From assembly GCF_030272615.1 (NCBI RefSeq), contig NC_081413.1, positions 556,043,136-556,107,135 of the forward strand: 64,000 nucleotides of DNA. The letters run 5' to 3'. The translations under genes were made by a program, and so were the position numbers. The notes under the pieces are model-generated. The model saw nothing but the letters and a program-made list of their open reading frames with translations. It was not told the DNA's origin and did not search any database. Source of the DNA: Cryptomeria japonica (taxonomy: Eukaryota; Streptophyta; Pinopsida; Cupressales; Cupressaceae). Position 1 is the first letter of the stretch. Each line of letters opens with the position of its first letter. Positions 35,174-46,627 of this stretch are shown here, one piece after another.

Positions 35174-35342
35174 AGGTCGAACTTTAAAGTCCGAAATGCG
35201 GGCTTAGACCACCTACAGATCAGACTTTAAAGTCTGAACTGCAGGCTTAGACACCTAGCAAATGCACATTGGACTTCAAAGTCCGACGTGCATAAAGCAA
35301 AGAAAGACCCTGCAGTTTGGACTTTAAAATCTGAACTCCAAG
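35174..35342. repeat. Palindrome array, right O LTR, part 4 (4 units)
   Basis: Counterpart of 20015-20133 but with four units instead of three: a CAGATCAGACTTTAAAGTC unit at about 35217-35244 is extra. Unit gain or loss has happened since the LTRs were identical. Confidence 0.75.
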
Positions 35343-35512
35343 TAAAACTGCAAACTTAGAAAAACTAAGAAAACAATAAAAACAAAAAATCAAGAAGCTA
35401 AATGAGCTAATCGAAAAGTCGATTAAGCTCTCCTGGAGACCATAAGGTATGAAATGGACCAGTTTTGTAGGGTTGCCTCATGATTTTGGACGTGCTAAAA
35501 TTGAGGACAACA

Positions 35513-35757
35513 TGTTCATGTACGTTTTGATTAAGTAAAAGCAAGTATTTGAAAGGTACCCGAACCTTGTACAAGTCAAGAGATTAGAAGAACAAGAAAG
35601 AAACTTGCCTAATCACTAAAAGATAGAAAGATCCCACCTGAACAAAAGGGGATCAACATACATAACATAAAAAACCAAAAACGGACTGCTTTAGGACAGC
35701 ACAATGACAGCAAAAAGATGGGACCTAGGATCCCTGCAGAAACAGAGACAGAGACAA
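35513..35757 (-). other. LINE-like 3' untranslated region
   Basis: Non-coding; follows the stop of the ORF at 35758 and runs to the edge of O. The minus-strand text (GGTTCGGGTACCTTTC, then TTTTACTTAATCAAAACG) resembles plant LINE 3' ends as I remember them. Confidence 0.4.
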
Positions 35758-37367
35758 CTAAATACTTTTCATGATATCCTCAGCATGGACAACCATTTGT
35801 TTCATGTTGTTCGCTGAGGTCTTTAATTCCTCCAGCTCATGACCTTTGATGTCGCCCTTGATCCTTGTATTAGCTCTGGTCCTCTTTTCATGACCCTTCT
35901 TGTCCAGCTGATCCTTGTCACCATCCTTCTCTGCATTGTTCTCAAATCTATTGATCAGGATGTTCGTGTTATCCACCGAAGCTTTGAGGATCTGAAAGTT
36001 TTATTCTGGAATCTTCTTAACATTGAGCTCCATTCTATCGATTCTGCTACCCAGATTGTTCATTGCATTTTCCATTCATTTCATCTCCTTGTTATCTTCC
36101 ATCTCTTTGAACTTTTTTTCCGTTGCAATGATTTTACCCATCATACTTTCAATTGCTTCCGCATTGTTAAGTACAACAACCAATTCCTTAACATGTTTCG
36201 CCAGGGGTTTATCACCAATCATTGCTTTTGTGATAGCCATCATATCTATCTTCAAGTTGTTAATATCCTTCACCATGGTTCTAATGGTATCACAAAAAGC
36301 TTTTACAGTATCATAATCACCGATACCACTTTTATCCCCTTTATCCTCCTTTTGTAGACCTTGGGTGTTCAAACCCTCAATGTTGCCCATCATCGGGTTT
36401 TCCTCCCCCTCTTTATCCTAACCCTCATCCTTCTTGTTCTCCTCAACCTCCTCAGAATCTATCAAAACATGGCTGATGTCTTTATTATTTCCCTTTTTAG
36501 TGTTCTTCCTCTGAATTTGCTTCCAGTTGCTTTCCCTTTCTTTTTTTTAATAATTTTTTTCTCAAAGGATTTAGTTTCAGACTCTGAAATGTCTGAATCC
36601 ACCACAATCCTTTTCCTCTTAGCCTTATTCCTCCATTTTTTACTAGTCTCCTCCGAGTCTCCCTCAGTCTGTGAATCAAAGTTGAATCCATTGGCTTCAG
36701 TCTTTGTATTCTCATCTCTTTCATTTTTTCCTTTAATAGGCTTTTCAATGCATCTCCCTTTAAGCATTTTATAAACCAGAACCATAAGCCCCTGGTGGAG
36801 GGCATGGTCACCTTTGGGATCTTTCTGAATCTCCTTGATAGTGTGGTCCATAGAGAAGGCAAGGTAATAAGGCAAGCTCACCTTTTCCCCATGGCGGAAA
36901 TGGTTGAGCAGGACAAAGTGATGACCATAGGCTCTAGTAAACCTACCATCCAAAGTGATGTAGGCAATAGAAGAAAATAAAAAAAACCTCCAAGGCCTGC
37001 ATATCCTTTTTGGGGAATGGTAGGAATTGTCGATTTTCACCATCTTTCTCCTCTCATCATCAGTGACTGGGAACTTGTCCACTACTTTATCTGATATGTT
37101 GTGGTCCCTATAAAATTGCATGCCCTCAATCATCATCCCCATAGCCTCAGTAATAACCTCCTCATCAACATTCATCATCTGGGACCCGACTAGGATTTTG
37201 CCATTTTTCCAGTTCTTCATAAAATAGTTGGTAATTGTGGGATCTTTCCCACTTAGCCTCTCCATGAACACATTCAGACCCCCTTGCTGAAGGATATCCC
37301 ACACTTCCCTATTCTTTCTCCATTCTGAGCAAGAGGTAGGTTTGATTATTTTCTTATTACCTCCCAT
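35758..37367 (-). pseudogene. ORF3-like protein downstream of LINE RNase H
   Basis: About 535 codons from ATG 37367; open for 301 codons to 36462, then a frameshift (near 36400-36460) and stops. The N-terminal domain (EVWDILQQGGL, GKDPTITNYFMKNW, AYITLDGRFTRAYGHHFVLLNHFRHGEKVSLPYYL) aligns with ORF3 of P (YITCEGRYSNLHSSYFKLLSHLRHGRRVNVPNFL). Then comes a highly charged stretch with KRKRIV and KKIIKKKKGKA (possible nuclear targeting), and a C-terminal coiled-coil region (KHVKELVVVLNNAEAIESMM, ATEKKFKEMEDNKEMK). Function unknown. It sits 210 bp after the LINE RNase H stop on the same strand, an unusual place for a LINE ORF. Confidence 0.6.
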
Positions 37368-37577
37368 TTTTTCTGCACTTTCCTTAAAATTCCTTCTCTC
37401 GACTTCAAAACCTCTTCTCTGGTTTCTGTAGATGCCCTGTAAAAATGCCCAAAATCCGTGCTAGACAATTATGAGAAGACACCTATATAAATGCTCATTA
37501 CCTCTGTAATAACCCTGCATCGATAAAAGTGGAAGAGGCATTTAGAAACTATAATTAAAAGGAGCACGTTGCCTAGC

Positions 37578-38087
37578 CTAGCTATAGTCCAGATTAAGCA
37601 AGGATTTCATTTCACATGTGATCTCACTCTTAGAATAACTAGTAATGATGTCTTCCGATTGGCACGCCAGGTTGGCTACCCAATTAGTGCAAGAATTGGC
37701 TTCCCTATACACATGTGTAAAAACACACATTTCAAATTCCTCACTAATTTTCTTAGTCTCTTTAATAGCATTGCTAATTGACCAAGAAGGTGGGAATTTC
37801 ATATTTAAACAGTTGATTATGTTCAATGAATATCCTTCACACCAGACTCTAGTGCATTTGGCTTCCTTCGCAAGGATCATCCCATGGTAAGTCTTCATAG
37901 CTTTAGCTACATGGCTTGTCTGATTTCTTATAGGAATGCTTTTTATGATTTTGCATTTTCCCCATTCGTCCCTAAGGACCACCCCACATCCTGCAACACC
38001 CGGATTACCCTTTGAAGCACTGTCAAAGTTAATTTTCATCCAACCATTGGGCGGGCTGACCCATATCACACCCTCTCTAGGATTGAT
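37578..38087 (-). pseudogene. LINE RNase H domain
   Basis: RNase H fold of plant L1-type LINEs: WMKINFDSASKGNPGVAGCG (first Asp), GVVLRDEWGKC, AKEAKCTRVWCEGYSLNII (the usual EGDS Asp reads Tyr) and ANSCTNWVANLAC where N..AD.LA is normal. Key residues are therefore missing and it is probably inactive. In frame with the zinc-binding domain upstream. Confidence 0.8.
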
Positions 38088-38913
38088 CTAAAAGTGCTCT
38101 TGACCCTTTAATCTCCACTTGTTGTAGATAAATTGATCATCCTTTTCTTGAGGATTATCAATGCCTCCTATGATATTCATATTTTCCACTATATTTCTTT
38201 TTATTTTCTCAAACACAATTTTTGCCTTAGAAGCCTTCTCTCTGAAAACTTTGTCATTTCTCTCTTTCCATATACCCCAACACATATGAGGTAAGGCAAG
38301 TTTCCACAATAAAGTAGTAGACTTATTCCTTGAAGCATGATGCCAAGAGTTGAAAACCTCCTAAATCGACTCTGGGAAGCCCCAACTAATTTTGAAGTGG
38401 TCCAGACATCTTCCCCGGACATCAGCAGAGAAAGGGAAATGAAAGAGCATATGATTGATGGGCTCCTCATTCTGCTTGCACAGAGTACAAACACTAGGCA
38501 TACTCATACCTCTTTTTCTGATATTCTCAATTATTAGAATTTTATCTTGAAGGGTTGTCCAGAAAAAAATGTTAATCTTAGGGGTGAGGCCTTTCACCTA
38601 GGCCTTAGCCTAGCATGGACTTTCCATGTTATAATACTGATGATAATAAAGAGAGGCCACAGCAAATGTACCACTTGATATGAGTTTCCAAATTAATTGG
38701 TCTTCATCTTCAACCATTACCATAGACTTCATAATTTTGTTCAGACTTCCCAAGGACTAATCCACCTGAGATAAATCCTTCCATTGTCCATCTTCCTAGT
38801 AATCACCCATCATAGATCCAAATCTTTCCTTGCACTGGTTCTAAAATCTACTCCACTCAAGATTTTCAGTCAAAGGGGACTCAAGCAGCCATGAATCATC
38901 CTAGAATTGGATA
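38088..38913 (-). pseudogene. LINE RT C-terminus and zinc-binding domain
   Basis: Encodes DQLIWKLISSGTFAVASLYY, then VKGLTPKINIFFWTTLQDKI and CTLCKQNEEPINHMLFHFPF (Cys/His zinc-binding region seen after many plant LINE RTs), then CWGIWKERNDKVFREKASK. All in one frame with stops at about 38600-38630 and 38340. The polymerase core itself lies upstream and is missing. Confidence 0.8.
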
Positions 38914-39906
38914 TGTTCTTGTATGTTATTTCTTTTGTAGTGCAGGTAATAAATGATGTTGCAGTGGACATTCACCTATCGTGCCTATTGAAGGGAAGGA
39001 TACGCAAGAGATAACTGAAGATAAAACCGTAGAAAAGTTGAGCAAGCGTAAGGGACAGCATAAGCAGAGCAATCAAGAGACACTACCAATGTCTAACTTC
39101 AGAAGGCGCTGAATTTGTAAATACCGCCACAGCATGTAATGACTGTGGTTCGGTTTAGATCCATGTTTCCTATAGCATAACTCCAGTTATCTCCTTTCTC
39201 AGTCAATCATCTGCCTCTTCTTTTCGGCGTGATTTGTGTTGTCTATTGTAGAATATTTCTTTTTAGTAATAAACTCTTTTTCTTCTCAGAGGAGAGATAG
39301 AAGAGAAAATAATAGAGCAAAGGATTTTTGATAAGCGTTTCTTGAGTTTCTTTTCATATTAAAACTATGTAATCACTTTCAGAAAGCAATGAATAAAATT
39401 ATGGTATTCTGATCTTTTAAGAGTTGTTTTCGGGAAGCCTAGTATCACTCACCCAAGGGGGCCCACTTGGTGAGTGATCCTATGTGTTCGTTAAAATTAG
39501 TTTTCTTTCCTTAGCCACGGTAGAAGTTCTTGTGTTGATTGTTCCTGCAGCCACTGGAAACAGATCCACTAACTGTTCCTGCAGCCAAGCCAAAACAGAG
39601 TAATTTCTGTTTATCAGCATTGAATTTATCCAGCATTGCTTTTATGAATTTATGCATAATTTTTCACGTAGCCTTTCCATAGTTTCCATTATTGTTTACC
39701 TTTTCTGCATAATATTAGTTGTTGCAGTAATGCAAAATAGTTGTTACAAGAACTTAGTGCATATATAGTGCAAACCCATTTCTAGTATTATGTCCTTGGT
39801 TGACAATCAACACTAGCTATGGAAATAGTGACTTTACCAAATGAATGTCCAAACTTCGGGTTGAGACATCAATTAGAGTTATTATTCTTATTGTTGGGGT
39901 GAACAT
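38914..39906 (+). mobile_element. 3' LTR of element P, 5'-truncated
   Basis: Matches 5595-6570 almost throughout (TGTTCTTGTATG..., AGGGAAGGATACGCAAGAG, CCAAGGGGGCCCACTTGG, CCTGCAGCCACTGG) and ends GGGGTGAACA, the same end as the 5' LTR. The first ~310 bp of the LTR are missing; LINE sequence lies there instead. Immediately right of 39906 the H aRNH coding sequence resumes. Confidence 0.8.
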
Positions 39907-40462
39907 GATCCATATTGTGTATAGGAACCATCAAAGTACAACCCCCAAAATTTTGGGCTTATTGTTAGAATGTCTGTATCAAGAAATTCAATGTGCAATG
40001 GTGTGCCATCTTCCAAGGGTGCTTTAGCCAATTGATTAGTAATGACCTATCCTTTGATATCTTTTCGATTGACATATTTTATATCAAACTCACTTAATAC
40101 CATAACCTATTTTGTCAATCTGCCTGTCAAAGCTGCTCAACAAATACTGTAGTGGATCTATTTTTGCTGTCAGTTTCACAGAATGAGTCAGCATATAATG
40201 TCACAATTTTTGAGTTGTGAATACAACTACTAGGCATGTCTTCTCAACTGATGTATAGTTCAATTCATAGCCTACAAAGTGTTCTACTGATGTAATACAC
40301 TGCTCTTTCTTTCCCTTCTTCATCATGTTGTACTAAAAGAGCTTCTAGTGATACATTTGTTGCTAAAATGAATTGCAACAATGGTTTCCCTTTGATTGGT
40401 GATACAAGTACTGGGGGATTCAAAAGATATTCTTTGATTTGTATAAAAGCCTCTTAACACTT
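39907..40462 (-). pseudogene. RNase H of H and first part of its archaeal-type RNase H
   Basis: Decayed, with stops and small frame changes. Towards the end the minus strand encodes VITNQLAKAPLEDGTPL, the segment usually linking RNase H to aRNH in Tat elements, then FWGLYFDGSYTQYGS (first aRNH Asp), which stops at 39907. The continuation is at 5279 and below. RNase H proper (40460-40050) is recognisable only in pieces. Confidence 0.7.
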
Positions 40463-41386
40463 CTAATCCCATTTGAATGGAATATTCTTATGTAAAAGAT
40501 GAGTGAATGGATGACATCTATCTGCTAATTGAGAGACAAATCTTCTGATTGATTGCAATCTCCCTTGTAGAGAACGTAGTTGACTTATGTTCCTAGGTGA
40601 CTCTATTTCCATGATGGCTTTGACCTTTTCTAGATCTACTTCAATTCCACAAGCTGATATAATGTACCCAATAAGTTTTCCAGAGGTTACTCCAAATGCA
40701 CATTTCCTTGGATTCAATCTTAATTGATATTGTTCAATCCTGTCAAATATCTTGCCCAAGATGTTCAAATGTTCTTTCCTTGTATGAGATTTTGCAAGTA
40801 TGTCATCTACATAATCTTCCATAAATGTATGCATCATATCATGGAAAATTGTTGTCATGGATCTCTGATAAGTTGCTCCTAGATTCTTAAGCCCAAATGG
40901 CATAACATTCCAGTAGTAAGTACCCCATCCACAGGTGAATGATGTATTTTCTTGATCTTCAAGGGCAATTCTTATTTGATTGTACCCCAAGAATCCATCC
41001 ATTAATAAAAACATCTCATGTCCTACTGATAAATCTACAATTATATCAATGTTGGGTAGTGGGAAATCATCTTTGGGACATGCCTAGTTCAAATCTCTGA
41101 AATCAATGCAGACTCTTATGCTTTTATCTAGTTTTGACACTGGCACAATGCTTTAAACCCATTCCAGATAGGCAATAGGTCTTATGAAACCCACATCCAA
41201 TAGTTTCTTTAACTCTTCTTTTACAAGGAGAGCGATGTGTGGATGTGTCTTCCTTAGTTTTTGTTTAACTAGTTTTACTTTTGGATCCATCTTGAGATGA
41301 TGCATGATAATATCTGGATCAAGTCCTGGCATGTCTACATAGGACCAAGCAAAATTCATATCTCTTTGTTTGAAGAATTCTATGTA
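40463..41386 (-). pseudogene. Reverse transcriptase of element H
   Basis: RT in Tat style. It begins with FAWSYVDMPGLDPDIIMHHL and KEELKKLLDVGFIRPIAYLEW, then VCIDFRDLN, FLLMDGFLGYNQIRIALEDQ, TSFTCGWGTYYWNVMPFGL, ATYQRSMTTIFHDMM and the catalytic YVDDILAKSHTRKEH (about 40820-40780), then LRLNPRKCAFGVTSGKLIGY and SQLRSLQGRLQSIRRFVSQL. Both catalytic Asp residues are present. Stops at about 41150, 41085 and 40460 break it. Confidence 0.88.
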
Positions 41387-42149
41387 TTATTTCCTCTCTT
41401 CATCTGATAATAATGCAACAGGATGAAGGACCTTGGGATCCTTTGTTGTGTCAATGTTTATTGCTTTTGTTGGCTCTATAAAAATAGTAGATCTCTCCTG
41501 AAAATATGTAGGGAGGATGTCAAACTTTCCATCTTCTGGTGCCTCAAAGAGGTTTTCACTGTCGGATATGTCCTTTATTTTTCCTCTCGATTGATCTAGT
41601 GTTGCCATGAAATGGTTTTCAGCACTAGGCCTTTTTTCTTGGTTTATTTCAATTTTGTGACTGCAAAATTTGGCATTCTCCTGACTACAAGAAGCGTTAC
41701 CCGATTCCACAGTGGAAGATATATTAGGTGTCATGGGTTCGACAATATTAAGATATATGGCTAAATCATGATCATTGAAAAAGACATCCAATTCAGGGTT
41801 TTCTAGGTTATCCCAATCAATTAATTCTGGATGAAGCAAGGGTAAATTATAGTCATCGTCATTATTAGGTGTTTCAAGGTTCATGACACAATAGTCACAA
41901 TTTGGTGTAGAGTAGGTAATGTCATAGATAGAACTCTCTTGAGGATAGTCTCTCCCAAGTGCTCTCTAATCAACTCTAACAAAATTAGGATTAGTATTTT
42001 GTGATTCACAATCAAGTGACTCTTTATCTGATGTTTGTCCCTCAAATGAATGGATTATATCAACACATACATATTTGATATTGCAAGTTCCTTCTTGATT
42101 AATTTCAATAGATTCATTTGTATGTTGAAGTTGACATACTTGTGCACAT
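41387..42149 (-). pseudogene. Protease-RT linker of element H, distal part
   Basis: Acidic, poorly conserved linker (LPLLHPELIDWDNLENPELDV, KFDILPTYFQERSTIFIEP, PKVLHPVALLSDEERK) leading into RT. Its upstream end, AQVCQLQHTNESIEINQEG, continues in frame across the inserted block into 56341 and above (EEAEFERRQKIAK-stop-SSMSC), which shows that the 14.2-kb block is an insertion. Confidence 0.7.
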
Positions 42150-43349
42150 GACATTGATGGTATCATGAAAGAAAAAGAATCCAATCAACTACTGAGAGGG
42201 GGGGGGTGAACCAGTAGATAGAAAATTGATACTAACTTCACTAGTATCAAAATCAATCTCTCAAAGTAAACTTAGAACTATCAATGCAATATCACTATCA
42301 AGATAAAAACCCTCAAGATAAACTGGTTGACTATTACAACAAACTAACAATAAACAACTTCAAACTCATAAACATCCAAATGCTTTAACTGACATAAGTA
42401 AAGCTTCATTTCACAATGCTTCTGGTTACCATGACTTATCAAACTGGATTAAGTAGTTAATCAAATCAGCCAAAAGAACATAACCACAAAAATATTCACC
42501 ACTTGACACAATATTTTTGATGTGGAAACCTAAATGGGAAAACCATGGTGAGATGAGACTCACAAGATAACTATCTGAACTCTTCTGAAGTTTGCCCTAT
42601 TAGGAGCCTAGCCTGTTAAATCTTTACAAAGGTCTTGTTAAGAACAGATCTTGTTATGGACCACCCGGTTAAGGGATTAACTATAATGTCTTGTTAGAAG
42701 CAATACCCTGTAAGGAGTAACCTCGGTAGAGGATTTGAAAGTCCAAGCTAATGGATCACCTGGTTAGAGGATTTGAATAGCACCAAGCTTGTTAGAGCTT
42801 ACCCGATTAGGGGATTTCAATTCTGTTGTAATTGTTAGAAAACAATAGGAGTTTGGTGATCTGTTTTGAATAGCACTACACTTGCTTGTTTAGATCCTTT
42901 TCATGCTCCTATCTGCCTTTACTCAAACTGTAGATACATCATCTAATTCGTCAACCACACACTCAACTAAAACTTTGTGAACTCTAAAACTAAACAAATC
43001 ATCGACCTTACAAACAAATCAATTAGGTCGGTAACACAATAAAAACCTAATTCTCTCATAGAGATTACAAACAAGTCGGCTCAATTATGACCGTTGGATT
43101 ACATAACAATCTCTGCACGTCAATCAAGAAAACCTCAACCGCTCCTTGATCACCACTTTATTGAACTCAGTAACTCATCACACACTTTATATAACATGCA
43201 ATATACTTACTCATTCCCTAAACAAAAATGTTTCATCAATGCACCAAAATCACTTGAAATTCTCATCATACAATAAGCATACGTGTCATAATCATTATCG
43301 CTCATCATCAGATCATAAACTAATATAACCAATTCACCAAACTTAATCG

Positions 43350-44809
43350 TGATGGTATGATGAAAGAATAAGTATTTGGTAGAATACTGAGAGGGGGGGG
43401 TGAATTAGTATATTGAAAAACTGATACAAAGTTCCCAAACTCAAACTCAGTCAAACAAAGTAAACTTATTTAAGTCAAGATCAATATTCATAGGAATACT
43501 TGACATCAACCAGTTTGACTATTATAACAGCTTAATAGTAAACAACTCCAACCTTTATGAATCATCAACAATGCTTAATCAAAACTCAACATATTCATCT
43601 TTCAATGCTTCTAGATATCATGCTTTATCAGAAACTAATCTAATCAACATATAAGATCACAACCACAAAAGCATTCACCACTTGACACAAAAGTTTATAT
43701 GTGGAAAACCCAAATAGGTAAAAACCACGGTGAGATGGGCCTCGCAAGGATAGCTATCTGAACTCTTCTAAAGTTCATCCTATTAGGAGCCAAAGCCTGT
43801 TAGAGCTTTACAATAAGTCTTGTTAAGAACTAATTCTTGTTTAGGAATGACCCGGTTAAGGGATTTACAAATATGCCTCGATGAAAAGAACAATACCCTA
43901 TTAGGAGTAACCTTGTTGGAGGATTTAAGAATCCAAGCTAATGAACCACCTTGTTAGAGGATTTAATGAGTAACCAAGCTTGTTAGAGCTTACCTGGTTA
44001 AGGGATTTTACTTCTGTTATAATTGTTAGAGAACAACAGGTTTTGTTGATCTATCTGAATAACACTATATTTGCTTGATCAGATCCTTCTATAACCTTCA
44101 ATCTGTTTTTACTCAAAGTACAGATACATCCACTAGTTAGGTAACTACACACTCACAAGTTTCTTCCAATCTTTCCTACTTTGCCAACACTTTTACAAAC
44201 AACTTCATCGACCTTAAATACACAAACAATTAGGTCGGTAACACAAGCAAAAACCTAATTCTCGTCATCGAGATTACAAACAAGTCAGTACAATCTTAAC
44301 TGTTAGAAATCGTAACAATCTCTTCACATTCTTCAAGACAATTCCAACCTCTCCATGATCACCGCTTCATTGGACTTTGTAACTCATCACGCGTTGTCCA
44401 TTAGATGCAATCCACTTTGCTCCTTTCCAAGAAATCAAACAAATGTGCCAAATCAATTTGAGCTTATCCTTATACAATGATCACACATGTCTCTATCATT
44501 ACCACTTACCAGATAATAAACCAACAAACGTGATCAGTTAGGGTTTATCAACAGGTTAGGGTTTATCAATTACATTATAGAGATATGTTTAACCCTTCAC
44601 ACCGATTCACTGGTTTTTCTAACAAACTCTACATGTCAGTTACACAATTTTACAAATCTCTTCTTACTCTCTTCTTACCAGTTTACAAGACAAAAGCAAT
44701 AACATCAACAATATCATGAATATCATTATACCGGTTCAATTGACATCAATGACAACATATCATTAATGCAATCTCTATGCAAAATGCTAACAAACTCAAA
44801 ATGCCAACA
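43350..44809 (-). mobile_element. Solo LTR D, inserted in C
   Basis: 1,460 bp, TGATGGTATG...AATGCCAACA, flanked by AATCG (43345-43349) and AATCA (44810-44814), a one-base CpG-to-CpA difference. C continues after it (CAGTTAGGGTTTATC...). It has a G-run GAGAGGGGGGGGTGAA at 43388-43403 and GGTAAAAACCACGGTGAG near 43717, the reverse of the copia-like segment in A and B. Confidence 0.82.
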
Positions 44810-45016
44810 AATCAGTTAGGGTTTATCAAAACAACAGGTAGGGTTTACCAGTTTAACTCTCCAATACATAGCAATACCGGTTCACTCCACAAACCTACCT
44901 ACTAGTTATAGTTTCCTCTTTTAGCTCTTCCTACCAGTTACAAAACAATATTACAATAATATCAACAATATCATTACCAGTTAATTGATATCAATGACAA
45001 CATAACATATCATTTG

Positions 45017-46613
45017 TAGCATCGGAATTAGGAATCATCAAAGCAAGTAAATCAAAACACTAGACATAATAACTCAATCATGAGAGCACTCAATGCAAAT
45101 GAACCTAATCCTAAGCACACTCAATAGAGATATGAAAACAAAGCATTCAAAATGAAAGATTATGCAAACCAAATGCAGAATTGAATGCTCCTTCCATGCG
45201 ACTCCATTGTTCTTCTTTCCTCTTCAAATGAATTTGTGGATCTCACCTACAAGTGCACATACAATTGAAAGCAAGATTGATGAAAAGCTCAAGAGTACTA
45301 GAAGCATAAGTTCATTAGTCTGATAGGAATTCAGAATCAAGGGATTTGACTGAAGAAAATCATCCAATTTATAGAGAAATTGGAGAAATGAACAAATTAG
45401 CATGATAGTGATTCGAATGGAAATTCAAATCAAGAATATAAAAATTATGACATGTTGCTATGCAAAGATTTATGACAATTTTATGACAGATTTTATGACA
45501 AATTGCTATGTCAAGACAAATTCTATGACAAATTGCTATGTCAAGAGTATGACGCATGAAGCACACAAATAGGGAGAACTAGAGACAAGATAATTAGGTG
45601 GAATTTGCAATTAGGAAATTAGAAAATAGGAGGAATTAGGAAAATTAGGAATTAGGAAATAATGAAATTAGGAAATTAATGAAAATTAGAAAATTAGAAA
45701 TGAGGAAAATAGGAATTTAGTGAATTAATTAATAATTTCTCATTTATCAATTAATTCACAAAGAGGGAATGAAAAATTAGGAAATTAGGAGTTAGGAGAA
45801 ATTAGGTAAATCAATTAATAAATTTTCATTTATTAATTAATTCACAAAAAGAGGAATAATTAATTAGCCAATCAAATGAAACATTTAATTGCGACAGGAA
45901 GACCTAGGATAAATAAATAAATTATTTAATCCTAGAGGAAGAAATGACACACAAGGTTAAATGATTAAATCACAAAACCCTGGAAGACGAATTAGGTCTT
46001 GAAAGATAACTGACTCGATTTGATTTGATTTTGGATTGATAAATGACCAATGTGATAAATGATTTGATAAATGTGCCAATTGACGAGGAATAGTGATAAA
46101 TTGATCCAAATTGACATAATTGAGACAGACAATGATCGATAATGATATGATCGCAAAATGACAAAATCGACAAGAGGACAAGAATCGAGGACAAAACAGA
46201 TTGCAAGACGACAAGATTGAAAATGACCACGATCGATGACAAATCGATCGCAAAATGACAAGATCGAACAATAACAACGATCGATGACAAATCGATCACA
46301 TGATGACAAGATTGAAAAGAGGACAAAACCCTAATTAGGATTGACGATGTCCAAAATGATGACAAATAAGCATGCTCATTGATGCAACAAGATAAAATCG
46401 ATCAAAATCATGATTGGATAATGTTGTCGACAAGACCAAATTCGAGGACGAGATGATTGAAGAATATAGAAGAATGACTCGATGTTCGCAAATGATAAAG
46501 ACCAAGTGCGTGACATAGGAGAAATGTTAATGCGACGCAAAAACCTAAAATGAGGCAATGCGCAAATGTTAAAGCATGACTTCGCAAGTGTTGACCATTT
46601 TTGGGTGTCTAAA
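45017..46613 (-). mobile_element. 3' LTR of element L
   Basis: 1,597 bp. On the plus strand TGTAGCATCGG...GGGTGTCTAAA (the other LTR ends TCTACA, so the outermost AC pair is changed here). It contains simple GGAAATTAGGAAA-type repeats at 45600-45720, AATCGATC-type repeats at 46140-46290, and a TATAAATTGG box at 45364-45373 on the minus strand. Confidence 0.88.
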
Positions 46614-46627
46614 TTTTGCCCCTCTTT
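46614..46627 (-). other. Polypurine tract of element L
   Basis: AAAGAGGGGCAAAA on the minus strand, directly touching the 3' LTR. It primes plus-strand DNA synthesis and fixes the transcription direction of L. Confidence 0.85.

Larger units (their letters stand above)
14553..35512 (-). mobile_element. Element O: Tat/Ogre-like retrotransposon with ~5.8-kb coding LTRs
   Basis: Minus-strand element. Right LTR 26400-35512 (with three solo LTRs inside), tRNA-Arg-type primer site 26371-26390, gag, protease, aRNH, RT, RNase H, integrase, left LTR 14553-20307. The two LTRs match over their length with roughly 3-4% difference in the stretch I compared (first 170 bases). Right LTR length without the insertions and their target duplications is about 5.84 kb against 5.76 kb on the left. 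The left end lacks about 60 bp present at the right LTR edge, and no target duplication is found, so the left junction (in the tail of P) has been rearranged. Confidence 0.75.
26400..35512 (-). mobile_element. 5' LTR of element O, carrying three solo LTR insertions
   Basis: Same layout as 14553-20307. The left edge is set by the adjacent primer site; the right edge by loss of match after GAGGACAACA at 35512. Three insertions absent from the left LTR interrupt it: 27858-29118, 32496-33390 and 33541-34646. Each is flanked by a 5-bp duplication and the left LTR shows the empty site in each case. Since LTRs are identical when an element inserts, all three arrived after O did. Confidence 0.75.
35513..38913 (-). 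mobile_element. LINE-type retrotransposon, 3' portion
   Basis: Minus-strand LINE remnant. From the right: RT tail (DQLIWKLISSGTFAV, 38720-38650), reverse-transcriptase zinc-binding domain, RNase H (38069-37578), an additional ORF (37367-35758), and a 3' untranslated end with TTGTACAAGGTTCGGGTACC and CTTTTACTTAATCAAAACG (minus strand), wording like plant LINE 3' ends. It is 5'-truncated where the P 3' LTR begins (38914). No poly-A or target duplication is visible because the left edge abuts element O. Confidence 0.65.
5284..39906 (+). mobile_element. Element P: Athila-like Ty3/gypsy retrotransposon with nested insertions
   Basis: Plus-strand order: 5' LTR 5284-6570, primer site 6575-6592, gag, protease, RT-RNase H, integrase, ORF3, then element O and a LINE fragment, and finally a 5'-truncated 3' LTR (38914-39906). 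The RT has YMDDF followed by YGSKFEQAL, close to Athila RTs, and there is no archaeal-type RNase H. The LTR ends are an inverted TGTTC/GAACA pair. The left end abuts H coding sequence at 5283 and the right end abuts H coding sequence at 39907, so it clearly sits inside H. Gag-protease, RT and integrase are in three different frames, so at least two frameshifts have occurred besides many stops. Confidence 0.75.

Noticed and set aside
42192-42206. G-runs (GGGGGGGGTGAA) in C and D as polypurine tracts of a full element
   Set aside because: They lie inside the 5-bp-duplication-bounded units, about 30-40 bp from the edge, and no second LTR follows; they are an internal feature of the LTR family.
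45957-46365. Overlapping 105-131-codon open frames in the L LTRs, conserved between the two LTRs (also 55647-56055)
   Set aside because: Conservation follows from the LTRs being under 1% diverged; the proteins are low-complexity products of GATCGATAAAT-type repeats in several frames at once.
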